A stretch of DNA of 64,000 nucleotides from Ceratothoa steindachneri. Its lineage: Eukaryota > Arthropoda > Malacostraca > Isopoda > Cymothoidae. Numbering within the stretch: the first letter of the stretch is position 1; each line of letters begins with the position of its first letter. Position numbers and translations under genes: made by a program. Positions 1 through 12,033 of this stretch are shown one piece after another. Where the stretch lies: positions 204,417,100-204,481,099 of the forward strand of contig OZ018319.1 of assembly GCA_963969495.1 (NCBI GenBank), given 5' to 3'. The notes beneath the pieces were generated by a model. The model had not been told where the DNA came from, did no database searches, and saw only the letters and a list, made by a program, of their open reading frames with translations.

Positions 1-136
1 AGAGGTTGTTTGTACATGTCTTACTTCTATGTTCAAAATGTTAGCAATTGAAGCACATCAAGGGATTAGGATAAGGGTTGTCTGCACTAAATGCAAGATA
101 TCCATAATAAGCATTCCCTGCCAAATTAAATACTAT

Positions 137-371
137 ACTCGCCACAAGGAGAATGGACGATGAGGTGCGGCAAGCACCATCACGGGTCTTCCTCCCACTG
201 TTGCCATATCTCTACAGATCAACTGCCTGCCTTCCTTTCCAGCACCGTTTCCCCCACCTTACTCTCTGTCTCTGTCTTTCGTTCTGATCTGTGGAGATAT
301 GGCAACAGTGGGAAGGACATCTTTTGACGGTGCTTGCCGCACTTCATCGTCCATTTCTCGTTGCGGCGAGT
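137..371. mobile_element. Short inverted-repeat (MITE/fold-back-like) element
   Basis: Two arms of about 85 bp, 137-220 and 286-371, are reverse complements with a few mismatches and small gaps; they share GGACGATGARGTGCGGCAAGC-type and CTGTTGCCATATCTC-type blocks. The spacer is about 65 bp and pyrimidine-rich. No open frame is inside. The structure is that of a miniature inverted-repeat or fold-back element. I see no convincing target-site duplication, so the superfamily is unassigned. Confidence 0.6.
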
Positions 372-489
372 AAACAAAGGGGTACAAATATGAGATGAAC
401 CTTTATTAGGATGTCTAATTTTCTTCTAGGACTCACTATGCATTTTTAGCTCACTAAGTAACAAGTAGTAGGAAGCCATTTTGGTGGAA

Positions 490-1190
490 TCATGTGATAG
501 CAAAGAAAATGTCTCAAAAGAAAAGAGCATACCAAAGATTACAGAGGTACTGCTGAAAATATGAATCATTCTAGGGTTACTAGGAATGAATTAAATAAAA
601 TGATAAAAAAGGAAAAGGATATCAGAAATTAATGTAACTCAAAATAATAATAAAGATCCAAGAAGATTCTTGGGCTGTTTGAAAATCAATATCAATCTAT
701 CAGAGATAAAATAGGACCTTTTAATTATGAAAGAGTTGTGAAAGAATCTGATGAGGAAATAGTAGAGGTACTTAATGATCATTTTGCTTCAGTATTTACA
801 GAAGAAAATCTCAACAGTTAAATTTGTGATAGTTCTCGGTCAGGGGATTATGTGTTGAATACCATTAATGGAAATAGGGAAATCATTAAAGTCCTTATAA
901 TTGATTTAAATATTATTAAGGCATTTGGCGCTGATGGCATTCATTCTAGGCTACTTAAAGAAGGTGTAGAAAGTATTGAAGCAGCTCTCGAGAAGATATT
1001 TACTAGATTACTGGAGTTTGGGGAAATACCTGATCCGAAAATATTAAATGTAATGCCAATTTTTATGAAGAGAAATAAAGAGAACCAATCAACAGTAGTG
1101 CCTTATACAACACAAAATTGTCACAAAGGGTGTTCTAGCCCTTTACGCAAGGAAGAAATTATTGGGGATATTCAGCTTATTCCTTAAATC
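490..1190 (+). pseudogene. CR1-like LINE fragment (N-terminal reverse transcriptase region)
   Basis: Decayed coding DNA of a CR1-type non-LTR retrotransposon. Around 760-820 it reads LNDHFASVFTEENL, the usual pre-RT segment of CR1-like elements. In the frame open at 852-1184 come FGADGIHSRLLKEG (family pattern GPDGI.P..LKE) and GEIPDPKILNVMPIFMK (family pattern IP..W....V.PIFKKG). A stop (TAA near 820) and the loss of similarity after about 1090 show it is dead and truncated. The catalytic palm with YxDD is absent. A fragment of the same type, carrying the later RT part, lies at 23.2-24.2 kb on the same strand. Confidence 0.65.
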
Positions 1191-1299
1191 GCGCCCAAAC
1201 GCCCAGTACCCCCTCCAGCCTGATTTCTTACATTATTTGAATGTTAAATGCCTTTAACTCAACGGGGAAATTTCTTCCCTGACATTTTTGAGCATCTCT

Positions 1300-1680
1300 C
1301 TTGAGATGGTTGCGGGCCTTTCTTTGGAAGAACCATTTGTGGAGCTGAAAAAGATTCAGACTTTTGTTTAAGAAAAGTATATTTACGCAATAGATTACAA
1401 TTACCCCAAATCATTCATATAATCCATATTTGTCCTGATTTTTCACTTTTGGTTGAATAGCAAAGCTCTAAGAACTGAAACTCAGCTCCTACAGGAACAG
1501 GACCAGAGCACCATTTTGAATTTTGGGGGGAATGCCCTGTTATTTTCTTATTATTTTTGAAATGTTGACTTTTTAATTAACCTGCAAGAAGTTAAATTTA
1601 AGACTAATTATTCCTATGACATATATTTTTAAAAGGAATGAAAGAAATAAAAATATATATTAGTCTCAAAACAATTGGCC
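1300..1680 (+). repeat. Dispersed repeat R, copy 1
   Basis: This stretch matches the reverse complement of about 17,866-18,235 over several hundred bases with gaps. Shared blocks include AAATCATTCAT, CCCATATTTG or CCATATTTG, GAAACTCA, GACTTTTTAAT.AACCTG, AGACTAATTATTCCT and ATATATATTAGTCTCA. Neither copy has a shared long reading frame, so it is probably a non-coding transposon body. Confidence 0.5.
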
Positions 1681-1949
1681 ATGGCTCGAGAATTAGGACA
1701 AGACTATTTACATATACGAATCTTATCAATAGTCAAATAGGCAAATAATGTCCAAAATTGCCAAATAGTAATAAGTAGAAACCTTAATAGGTGAACAAGT
1801 GGTGAGCAAAGCACCACATTTCGACCAACATTTATCCGTTTGTCCAAAGTTATATTTATAACAATCTAAAATTTATCGCAATAGTATTTCCCTGAATTAA
1901 ATACAACAGAAATACCTAAAGCTTTTAAAATATGAGGGAGAATCTGTGA

Positions 1950-1954
<5 letters not shown>

Positions 1955-1993
<39 letters not shown>

Positions 1994-2112
1994 ATATGAG
2001 AAACTCACAAAGTAGCGCGTGAGTAGAGCAATTAATGCAAAAAATCACACAGGAAAATGAAAGGTGGATTCCAAGTACTTTCGAACTTGTTCAGTTCATT
2101 ATCAAGGAATAA
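1955..2112 (-). repeat. Dispersed repeat T with (TA)n tail, copy 1
   Basis: A (TA)n tract at 1955-1992 is joined to about 120 bp that recurs at 49,272-49,392. Shared blocks include AAACTCACAAAGTA, CGTGAG and TTCCAAGTACTTTCGAACTT, then TTATCAAGGA. On the minus strand the unique body runs first and ends in the (TA)n, as a retroposon tail would. The family is not identified. Confidence 0.6.
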
Positions 2113-2244
2113 AAAAAGGTGAAATTGGCACATTTTAATTTCCTACGGGTCATTTATCCTTTAGGATAACCTGATTTTTACAAAAATTAAAAATATTTAT
2201 TATTCGAGTTTGTTGTTAAATTAAGGTTGAACTAATGTTGTTAA

Positions 2245-2550
2245 CTGGAACAAAATGTATACACCTCAACTTTGTATACATGTGTATAGAAGGTATACAG
2301 CTTACCAATGTATACAAAATGTATACACCTCAAATTTATATACACATATATAAAAGTATTCACCTTACCATTGAATACAAAATATATGCACCTACCCTTT
2401 TAATACAAAATTTATACACATTGCCTTTGTATACGAAATGCACAAACCTCCCCTTTGTATGCAAAATGTATATATCTCACCTTTGGAGGCAAAATGTATG
2501 CATCTCACCTTTGTATACAAAATATATGCATCTCACCTTTCTTCTCCGTT
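2245..2550. repeat. Degenerate ~31-bp tandem repeat
   Basis: About ten diverged units of roughly 31 bp repeat the pattern TATACAAAATGTATACACC followed by TCACCTTTG. The open frame at 2235-2552 is a by-product of the repeat, with a recurring tyrosine/threonine/histidine pattern, and is not a gene. Confidence 0.7.
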
Positions 2551-2555
2551 AAAAA

Positions 2556-4690
2556 TAATGATTTGGATTATCTATACAAAAAATTATGTAAAAAAAGATC
2601 CAATTGAATATTAATTTCTTTTGTACAAACAAAACTTTCCCCAAATGACGACGAGATTGAATAAAACTCGTCTGCTGTCTGAGGAGCCATAGTTTATTGA
2701 GTTCACCTCAGCTGAAGGTTTAAATCTCATTCATACTGGGGATTTCGTATTACACTCCCACATGACCACCGGCCATTGACTTTGTGACCTCTGGCATAGT
2801 TAGTGATCGCTGGGTGCTGATTAAGTTCATAGTTAAATTATTCAAACTCTTTCGAACAAAGGGTGTGAAGAAAGACGTTGAGAACTAACCTTTTGGAACA
2901 GTCATAACACTACCTAAGAGAACCTGGAATTTAATATTCATTACATCAGGCAACACATTAATGAAAACACTTTATTACAACACACGCAAGGTCATAGAAG
3001 GACAAAGAGTGAGAAATATGTTTGGTAATATACACTTAACTTCACTCCTTCACTGCCTTTGAATGCGTTTTGATACAATACTTCCATCCTAAATGCAGAC
3101 TACCTTTTAGATATAGAGCTGACTGGTACCAAAGTAAAGACAAAAAGATCTAAGGTCGACCTTTTTTTTCCTGCTATAAATTTTTATGGAATTGAAAATT
3201 TACTTGCTAGAAATTTCTCCTTTGAAATGAGATTTAACAGGATAGAAATAAAGTTTAAAATAGGATCGTCGTTATTAAAGAAGAAATATTTCGGGGTTGA
3301 ATCTTTCTTATTCCCGCTAGAAATTTTTCTTAAAATTAAGATTTAACACGTTATAAATTTTTCTTTTTCCTATTAAGTAAGATTTAACGTCCTAGAAATA
3401 TAGTTACAAATAGGGTCGTCCTGAATTATTAATTTACAATCACTACATTAATTTGATTGCCCCTATAGATGTAAGTTTGTATCCTTACTTTGGAAATGGA
3501 TAATCCGTCAGGAGAGGGGTTTAAAATGGCATGGTACGTCGTCCTTGACCATTTTTTTATATTTACTCATTTATTTCTTTTACCCTTTTGCCATAATTCC
3601 TTCTTCATGGTTCTTTGATCATTGGTAAGCTTCTATGATTAATGTCTGCTGTAAATCATGAGGCAATTTCCTTTGTCCAATTGATAGAATCCTAGAATAA
3701 ATTCATTATAATTTTCTCACTTTCTTTATCCCTTTCTCACCCTCTTTACTCTATTTCACTTTTTTCTTACTCTCTTTCTTTCTCACTTCCTTTAGCTTGC
3801 TAAATTTCTCTTATACTTGCTCTTTCTCTCTTTTCCTCTCCGTAGCACACTTTAGCAACTTCTCCGTATCTCAAACTTTGCCTATCTCACACTCCCTCGC
3901 AGTATGTTACACTTTCTTTCACTCTCGCACTATCTCACATTGTCTCACATTCTTTCTCGTGCACACACACACTCTCTTTCTCTCTTGCGCACATACTCTC
4001 TCTGGGGAATTTACAGCCAAGAAGTGATTAAAGTTGAGATTGACAATGAAAGTTGTCAATTCAACAATTTTTTACACCGATGATTGGGTTTTTAACTCTA
4101 CCTAACCAGCTTCGCTTCCATAACTCAGGCAGATTACCCTGCTAGCTAACCAGGGATCGAATTACACGGGTCCAGAAATAATGAAATGAATACACTACAC
4201 CTACTCTTGGCACACTCTGTATAATAAAAATGGTGGATGGTGGTCAAAGGTCACTAGGACAGCTGCTAAATTTTAGGTCATTTTAAAATATCTTCAATGG
4301 ACATGACTGTCCTTCGCTTTGAAAACTTGGCCTGATCAAATTTCTCTCTGACAATGGATTAATCAACACAACCCTTGGAAATAAAGCTCAGCACATTTAC
4401 CGATCGTTGTGCTGGCTTATATGTATGTACGTGCACGTACATTAATTCCTTTACGTGTTTTTACGGTCACGTATGTATATAGTTTAAATATGAGTTGGTA
4501 TTAAACTGTTGCCCATTAAACTGAAGCAAAATATTCTTAATTCCAGCTCAATAAAACACTACCTTGGGTCATAATATTGAAACATTCTTAATACACCTTT
4601 CCCTTAATACTTCACTGATTCTGTAGCATTCAAGGTCACACTGAAGAATAGCCAGGGTCATATTACTGTTATATTCCCCCGTATACGGTA
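2556..4690. other. No gene seen; AT-rich intergenic DNA
   Basis: No supported coding region. About 3,160-3,420 contains two or three imperfect units around GCTAGAAATTT and AGATTTAAC. About 3,715-3,970 is a pyrimidine-rich CTTTCTCAC-type tract that creates a spurious open frame. Confidence 0.6.
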
Positions 4691-4696
4691 TACAAA

Positions 4697-5322
4697 CAGG
4701 TGTCGGCAAACCTTTTTGGTCTTGCGTGCTAATTCCATTAAAAAAAAAGTAATTTCTGGTCTTGAGTGCCAATGTACATAATCTAAAAATATAGGTACGA
4801 AAATTGATCAGCCATCGATATGCCCAAAGATACGGTAAATATTCCGTTAAAAGAAATATATTACATTTTATCATTAGAAAATATGCAATTTTAATATCGA
4901 CTTTTTAGTGTTGATCCATGTCCTTGCTTATTTTAGATAAGTTTGGGGATATCGGGGAAGTATTTTAATACTTTAAGTTGCACACATAATCAGAGCTATA
5001 TGTTTTAGTCGACCTCTATTGGGACTAATGATGTTCTTCATATGCGAAAATATATGTTCACAAATGTTAAACCAAATGCTGAAAGGATAACCACTGATAA
5101 CTTCGGAAATCTTCCATTTTCCCCAGTCACCAGCCAGAAAACACTTCCAGGCATACTCTTTGAGATCTTGACGCGGCTAAAGAGTGGGAAATTTCAGCAG
5201 AACTTTAAGAATTTTTTAATAAAATGCCTAAAATTAAGGAAGAGGAAAAATCTGTCCGCGTTGCAAGGATAGATGCCTGTCGTGCCAAGTTTGGCACGAG
5301 TGCCAGAGTTTGCAGATCCCTG
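4697..5322. mobile_element. hAT-like non-autonomous element
   Basis: The left end CAGGTGTCGGCAAACC and the right end GTTTGCAGATCCCTG are inverted versions of one another and resemble the CAGGGGTCGGCAAACT terminus known from Charlie-type hAT elements. Flanks GTATACAA on the left and GTATATAG on the right fit a decayed 8-bp duplication, with one extra A on the left. At 626 bp it is far too short for a transposase gene. The internal frame at 5,042-5,272 has no feature I recognise. Confidence 0.5.
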
Positions 5323-5439
5323 GTATATAGAAATCGCTGTTAAGTAATATCTAAGACGTTACGAGATAGAATTATGTTTTTTATATATTTTAATACGTCA
5401 ATATTATACATTGCCATGTATTTAATTCAATATTTATCT

Positions 5440-6045
5440 TAGATTAGGCTGTATGTATTTAAATAGTTGTTAAAATTCAGGTATACAATAGATAAATTAT
5501 GCAGGGTTGCCACTAAGACAGCTTAAGGTGTATGTATCTTAATAATTATTAATAAAAAGCGATTAAGCTGTATGTTAATAGTTGTTAATTAATCAGAATC
5601 ACCATATGGTTAATTATACAGGGATGCCACTATGACAGATTAAGTTTTATGTATATTCATTGTTGTACATAAATCAGAATTACCATATGAAAAATATACA
5701 GTGTTACCAGTAAGACAGATTAAGCTGTATGTATGTTAGTGGATGTTAATAAATTAGAATTACCATAGGGTAAATATACCGGGTTGCTACTAAGACAGAT
5801 TAAGTTGTATGTATGTTAATAGCTGTTAATAAATCAAAATTACCATGAGGAAAATGTACAGAGTTGCCACTAAGACAGATTAAGCTGTATGTATGTTAAT
5901 AGTTTTTAATAAATCATAATTACCACGAGGAAAATATACAGAGTTGCCACTAAGACAGATTAAGCTGTATGTATGTGGAGAGTTGTTAGTAAATCAGAAT
6001 TACCACGAGGAAAATATACAGAGTTGCCACTAAGACAGAAAGGAT
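5440..6045 (+). repeat. 80-bp tandem satellite array
   Basis: The motif GTTGCCACTAAGACAGATTA recurs at exact 80-bp spacing, at about 5,621, 5,701, 5,781, 5,861, 5,941 and 6,021, with a less regular unit at about 5,504. Each unit continues with GCTGTATGTATGTTAATAG, then TAATAAATCAGAATTACCA and GAGGAAAATATACAGA. Units near the right end are most alike, with divergence rising to the left. Confidence 0.85.
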
Positions 6046-6970
6046 ATTTTTAATTGTTCAAGTTATCCAAATTTCCTAATTACGAAAATGAGATGAAGTT
6101 AATAGGGAAATTTTTGAAGATCTATTATTGGCAAGTTGCTAGCTACCCTAAGAAAAAAGTGAAATGATAACATTATTCTATCATAAGGGAAAACATTCAT
6201 TCCTACGGTTATTTGATAGTTATAAACTTTAAGTAAAAGATAACCAACCAGAGCATCTCAGTCATTTCGTGAAGAGAAATTAGGAAAGAAAGTGGTGAAG
6301 TTAGATGAAGTAAAGAAATGTGGTATCTGTGCAACCCAAGAGAAGACGCACTACCTCATCATTGATATGGCGATAGGTCCGGGATAGCACGCCACCTTTC
6401 AGATGTTAGCTGCAACAGGGCTCTATGCTGGGCTCTACGATAAAGATCCGCTCCTAGTATCACTGATATTTTTTAAGTATCATTGAATATCTTTTAGTGT
6501 TAGTAAAGTCTTCAATTCAAAGGAGAAAAACTCGATATAAAAATGTAAATAAAACCGACAAAATTTCTCGTGGTTACCATGGTAACTGATAGCCACGCCC
6601 ACTTCATAGGGACCCTCTAACTCGATATTAAATGAATGCGTCTAACATTTCGAACCTGTAACTGTTGCCTATTTTAACCTGTAATTTCTAGCTCTGCGAA
6701 TTATGGGATCTTCGCCTCCATACCCCTTTTAATGGTAAGGCGTTTCCCCCCCGTTATTTTTAATCAATTAGTAGTATGCACAATTCGAGAACCTAGTATT
6801 AGGTTCGAATTCAAAGTCAATTGTCCGACATCGTTAGGTGCTGTAATGTTCAATGTTTTTATCCCGTGTTTTTTGACTTCAGACATATAAGCCCCGCCTA
6901 CGAATGATATTTAAAGCAATCATATTTTTTCAATAATGAAGAATATAAAATATCTACAAAACATTTAAAT
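6046..6970. other. No gene seen
   Basis: No coding region is supported. A 14-bp perfect palindrome, GTTACCATGGTAAC, lies near 6,573-6,588. Otherwise ordinary AT-rich DNA. Confidence 0.5.
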
Positions 6971-6974
6971 TCAG

Positions 6975-7260
6975 AAAACAAGGTCAGCAGAACTAAGTCG
7001 CGTGCTCTCAATTATTCTGACTTCTGACCATATGCCCCTAAGAGCTTCAAAACTTTCAATAATTCTCGGATAAACTTTGGGAGGACCTTAGAAATTAAAT
7101 CATTTGAAAGAACATTAAAAAAAACAAGAGTTTCAAATTTAGTTAGAATCGGCCGAATACTTACGATGTTAGTGCCCCCAAACTCATTGAAAAGTAAAAG
7201 GGTTGCCATCCGACCGACCGACCGACTTACTCACCGACATAGTAACTTATAGAGTCGCGT
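6975..7260 (+). repeat. Dispersed repeat H, copy 1 (one internal unit)
   Basis: Begins near AAGGTCAGCAGAACTAAGTC and GCGTGCTCT, has one internal unit (AATAATTCTCGG, CTTTGGGAGGACCTT, CATTTGAAAGA, GTTTCAAATTTAGTTAGAAT), then a CGACCGACCGAC tract and TATAGAGTCGCGTG. The same order is seen at 18.9-19.2 kb (minus), 44.8-45.3 kb and 45.5-45.9 kb, where unit number differs. Confidence 0.7.
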
Positions 7261-8530
7261 GTCCGCCATTAAATATCCTTTCAAAAGGGGTATATAATAT
7301 AGTATGATAAGATTACAATCAACAATGGCACTGTGTACTCAATTTTAACCCTTGTCCCTATCGTAGGTGAACAACCCCATGGTATTACGAGGGCAGGACG
7401 GAAGGTTAAAATAATCCACCTCTTTCTACGGCTGTGACATCGGTCTATTGGGTGTAGCCATTCGCTTGACGTGCAGAAGGAGCAGTTCTCCTATCCTACC
7501 TCATAGCGACCTCATAGCACAGCTGCGTTCATTGTGGGGTAGATGAAAATTTTACAATTTCCTTTTTAGAATATTTTATGTTTTAAATAATGTTTGAAAG
7601 TTGTGTTATTTCCACCACATAATTAGTAACTATCTTGTATAATCGAATTTTGTTTTATAATTTTTTTTATATATACCACACTTCATTGTGTGGGAGTGCT
7701 CTTTCAACTCACCCAGCAGTTACTCCCATGCGGGAGAAGAGGGAGTTAATATTAACGTAAGATGGCTTATGAAATATTCCATAATAGGAAAAGTCGCATT
7801 TTTACAACTGACCTGTGACATTGTTTGGGGGTGCAGAAATTCGGGGTCTCTCAGCACAGAAAGAATTACATATTCTTTTATAAAGGAAAAAGGTACTTTT
7901 TTCAACTATCTTATTGCTCTATCATATAATAACCTAGACATAGAGCTCTGATTAGTGGTAAAACGCCTACTAAGAATTAAGATCGGTGTTAAAATCAGAG
8001 CATCGAGTAATATCTGTCATAGAACCTAGACTTAGAGTTTTGATAGGTGGTAAAACACCTTGTTAAATCCAAACTCTAGGACTCTGGCGGGGCGTAGGTT
8101 AGTTAACGTTGCGATATATAAAAGAGGTAACATCTGTATACCTTATGAAAGAAAACAAAATATAAATATAAAAATGAAAAAAACATTAGAAGACAAAATT
8201 ATGAGATATTTCAAGGAGATATCCCCATTCTGGTACATGTTATGTCTACAGACTGCTGGAGTCCATTCGTACTGTTTAATGTGCGTGAAGCCATATAGTC
8301 ATAGACACTGTGAAGTTTTTATATTTCTTGCTGCGGAGACACCAGACAATTTGATTTTCCACCTCGCATCGTTCTTTTTTCAATTCTTTTATCCACTTTT
8401 AGATGCCATTGACCGCACATCCATTTGACCATGTTCAACTCCACGTCTTTACTAGGTTTTGTCATTTTGAATGTAGGCATATATTGACTACATTTCTGGT
8501 AGAAACCATAGTTCAGGTTAAAGGAAAAGC
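7261..8530. other. No supported gene; short duplicated segments
   Basis: A segment beginning AACCTAGAC, with GGTGGTAAAACACCT or GTGGTAAAACGCCT, occurs twice, near 7,931 and 8,024. The 122-codon frame at 8,060-8,428 has no recognisable domain. On the minus strand at about 8,460-8,330 a piece reading VKWMCG then KVDKRIEKRTMRG faintly resembles the C-terminal part of RTE-type LINE proteins. I do not call it. Confidence 0.4.
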
Positions 8531-8534
8531 ACAG

Positions 8535-8592
8535 TGTAATGGTAGTTATCAGTAGTGGTAAGCATAGCTGCCTTACAAGCTTCTATTGTAAT
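8535..8592 (-). repeat. Putative 3' LTR remnant of the gypsy element
   Basis: About 58 bp nearly identical to 11,766-11,822, located just beyond the end of pol. It is called an LTR edge from position and the TG...CA rule only. Confidence 0.4.
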
Positions 8593-8846
8593 GATAGAAA
8601 TGAGTAGTAAGGTATATTCAAACTGCCCCTTTTTATAGGGTTTAATCAACTATATTCATAATACATCTAGAAAAGAAACAAAACAAAATATTAGTAACAT
8701 GAATACATATGAACAAATAAAAATGAGGAAGGGAGAACATATAACAGTCAACTCCACCAAAAAGAATTCATTCCTTTTCAAAATTACAAAATATACAATA
8801 CACTAGATAAAGAAAACTAAAGTAGAAATCGAGAGGATTACAAATC

Positions 8847-11580
8847 TAAACGACGTACAGGTTTATGAGCATGTAAAGATCTTCTAGGGCCAGGCAACTG
8901 TATTGTCAGATTGTCGTGACTATTCACACTGTTATCAGCATCATAAACCTGATCTTCTTCTAGCTGGAAAATGTTTTCTGGCTCATTTCCCAATATCTTC
9001 TCTTTGACTTGAGGAAAACTGGAATGGGAAGCTGGATCGGAAAGGACACCTGGATTTCGTGATTCGGAATCATTAGGTGGAATATTCCTAGGACAGAAGC
9101 TAAATTACGCAGATCAACAGTGCTCTCTCTTCCATCAAGAATTTCACACAAGCATGTGTAGAGTTATTATCAATGAGATTAACGACGTCCACAGCTAGTT
9201 TGTATTTACTGCGATTCCCAAATCGTTTAAGGAGGACTTCTCCAAGTTTAATTAGCTAAGAAGGTAGGGCCGAACCACTAACTTAACGTCTCTTAAAAGC
9301 AAAAGGTCGTTCATGCGGCGTGGTATATGTAGAGGTACAAAGTAGTGAACATATGGCATGTAAGGCAACAGGTAACACATCCTGCCATGCACTTAATGGC
9401 TAACCTCGAGATTCAATAGCCAACTTCACAATATTCCAAATAATGCCATTATAGCGCTCACGTTAGCTATTTTCCACGAAGGTTGTATGGAGAGGTGTGG
9501 CTGCTGTTTACACCAAGACGTAGTCAAAATTCTTTCACTTCCTTGCAAATGAATGACAGGCCGCAGTCTGAAGGATATATGCGGGTAGACCAAATAATGA
9601 AAAAGATTTGTAAGAATCAATAACTACCTCGGATAACATATCGCGGCATGAAACCGCAAACTGAAATTTGCTAAAATTATCAACAATTGTAAAGAGATAA
9701 TGCGGCAAGTGGGAGGAAACTGGAAGTAGCCCCTTAAAATCAATTGAGAGACTTTGTTAAACCGCAGTCGCCCGTATAAAAGAAGTATTTTGGGTTTATA
9801 AGTAACGCGGTTTAATTTTAGCACATACCTGACAATTAACGTATTTCATCGATGGAGTAAGGAAGATTTTTAACACGAACATAATGTAGTATTCGATGGA
9901 CTCCAGGATGAATAAGACTCTCATGAAGCGATTTTAAACTTGTAATATCCGAAGTAGCATTGAAATACGACCGTGATAGTAAGTCAGCAAAAACGTTTTC
10001 GTGACCCGGGCGATGATGAATATCGAAGGAAAATGGGAGTTATTCCATACGCCAGCGCATGATCTTGTCATTCTTGGTTTTACCTTTTACATTGGTACCA
10101 AACGTGAATGACACAGCTCTTTGATTAGTTGCTCCGACAAAATGTGTACCAGCTAAAAACGGTCTTCATTTACGTGTGCTCTTTACCACTGCATACGTTC
10201 TTTTTCAACGATGTGATGTCTCTTTTCTGATCGGTTCAATGAGAGTGAGAAGAAAGCCACTGGTCGTCCGCACTGTCATAAAGGGGTCCCGATTGCGTTA
10301 TCTGATGAATCCGTTTCTATGGAAAATGGGGTGTCTTCATCAATAATTTTTACTGAAGCTTTGGTAATGTCATTCATTAAAGTTTCAAATGCATGAATAG
10401 CCTGAAGAGATAAAAGAATTCTGCAACAATCTTTAAGAGGCCGTACTTTTTCTGAATAATTGCGAACCCACTTAGCGTAGTATGCAAATAACCCCAAGCA
10501 ACGCTGCAAGGATTTTTTACTAGATGGTATGGGTATTCTAACAAAGATCTCATTCGTTCAGGATCGGGTTTCAGATTACCGCCATAAATTTGGTAACCTA
10601 GAATATTAATACAGGTTAGAGAAAACTTAGATTTCTCAGAATTTAGGGAGAGATTGTATTTAGAAGCAGCTTCCATGAAACGCTTTAGATTGCTGTCATG
10701 TTCTTCCTTCGTTTTTCCGTAGACTGTTATGTCGTCGAGATAGGCATAAGTGTTACAGAGTTTATTATTAGTTATAAACTGATTCATAAAGCGTTAAAAA
10801 GCAGAAACCTTATTCGTAACACCCAAAGGCATGCACCTAAATTGATAAAGACTTACAGGCCTGAAGAGCAGTGTAAAGTCGATCCTCTGGGCATATTTTT
10901 ATCTGATAATATGCATTAGATAGATCAATAATGCTGAAATAGCGATTCTGAGCAATATGTGCAACTATATCTTTAATTCTGGCTAGCGGGTAAGCGTCCA
11001 AAGGGGAGTACTTATTTATTGTTCTAGAAAAGTCTACCACCATTCGTTTTTTTAATAAATGCGTTTGATGTCACTACCACTTGTGCGCGCCAAGGAGAAT
11101 TACTATGTTCAATAATCCCCTCACGAAGTAGACGTTTAACCTCATTTTCGACGAAATTAGCATCTTCGGAGCTGTAACGGTGAGCCTTGGTAGCAATTGG
11201 GGTGCAATTTGAGGATAAGTTTCTAAACAGCTTAACTAGGGGAATCTTTAGTTTAGTCAATCCACACACAGTTAAGAATGGTTCTGTGCTCCCATAATTT
11301 AAGCTAACGCTTTTATGCGCATTTAAAATGGTAAGCCAAGAATATTATCAGTAAAAGCGTTTGGAAGTACAGTAGTTTCAACATTCTCATAATTGCGACC
11401 ATTCATCGAAAAGTTAACAATACGGTAGCCTTCAAGATTTACTGAGAGAGAAGAAGACGCCATCGAATCAACAGACGATCGTTCTTGAAGTGGGAGATGC
11501 ATAGTTTGTACTACAGCTTCATTTATAAAATTCCCTGAACTTCCACGTTCAATAAAACCTTAAACAAACCTCTATTACAT
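8847..11580 (-). pseudogene. Ty3/gypsy pol pseudogene (protease, RT, RNase H, integrase)
   Basis: Domains follow minus-strand order. A protease-like piece is near 11,560 (SSGNFI, family pattern DSGSS.NFI, Asp lost). The RT spans about 11,270-10,380: REGIIEHSNSPWRAQVVV, DAYPLARIKDIV, FSIIDLSNAYYQI, and the catalytic AYLDDITVYG near 10,730. The RNase H begins at about 10,340 with FSIETDSSDNAIG and is followed by IHHRPGHENVFADLLSR near 10,000. Integrase core traces (LGVNSSHTSPYN, RYNGIIW) lie at 9,540-9,430. The reading ends at a stop near 8,847 after KPVRRLDL. Many stops and frameshifts make it inactive. It would have encoded the polyprotein that copies and integrates the element. No envelope-like frame is visible. 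Confidence 0.85.
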
Positions 11581-11765
11581 CCATGACATGGGGACCAATA
11601 TACAAGTAGAGTAATTCTAACTTGTTTGAAAAATGATCAGATATTATAGAAAGGAAATAGCAGAAATTTGTATACCAAAGCTTCCATTATTTGTCAGGTG
11701 AGGATCCGATTAGGAAAATCAAACTTCTCAAGTCGTATGACTTTATCATTAATAGTTGATTAAAT

Positions 11766-11822
11766 TGTAATGATAGTTATGAGTAGTTGTAAGCATAGCT
11801 GCCTTACAAGCTTTTATTGTAA
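11766..11822 (-). repeat. Putative 5' LTR remnant of the gypsy element
   Basis: Direct repeat partner of 8,535-8,592 on the upstream side of pol. No primer-binding site could be recognised beside it. Confidence 0.4.
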
Positions 11823-11955
11823 ATTGTAATTTATTGTATTAATTATTAATAGAATATATGCAAAAATGTTTATTTGTAATATGTCAAGTAAGAAATAAAT
11901 GAGTTTTAATCGTATTCTTCACTTTCTCATATCTACCTCATAATTTTGGCAAAGG

Positions 11956-11956
<1 letters not shown>

Positions 11957-12032
<76 letters not shown>
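11957..12032. repeat. (TA)n microsatellite abutting mariner copy 1
   Basis: About 38 uninterrupted TA dinucleotides; the last TA is also the target dinucleotide of the mariner element that begins at 12,033. Confidence 0.95.

Positions 12033-12033
<1 letters not shown>

Larger units (their letters stand above)
8535..11822 (-). mobile_element. Degraded Ty3/gypsy LTR retrotransposon
   Basis: A minus-strand pol relic (see the pol entry) is bracketed by two direct repeats of about 58 bp, 8,535-8,592 and 11,766-11,822. Both start TGTAATGRTAGTTATSAG and share AAGCATAGCTGCCTTACAAG. Read on the element's strand they end in CA, as LTR termini do. Similarity fades beyond 58 bp, so the full LTR extents are not defined. 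Only about 190 bp separate the protease-like region from the right-hand repeat, so gag appears to have been deleted. Confidence 0.65.

Noticed and set aside
8060..8428. 122-codon frame, and a faint minus-strand similarity to LINE C-terminal codons (VKWMCG) at 8,330-8,460
   Set aside because: No domain on the plus strand; the minus-strand match is a single short motif without supporting context.
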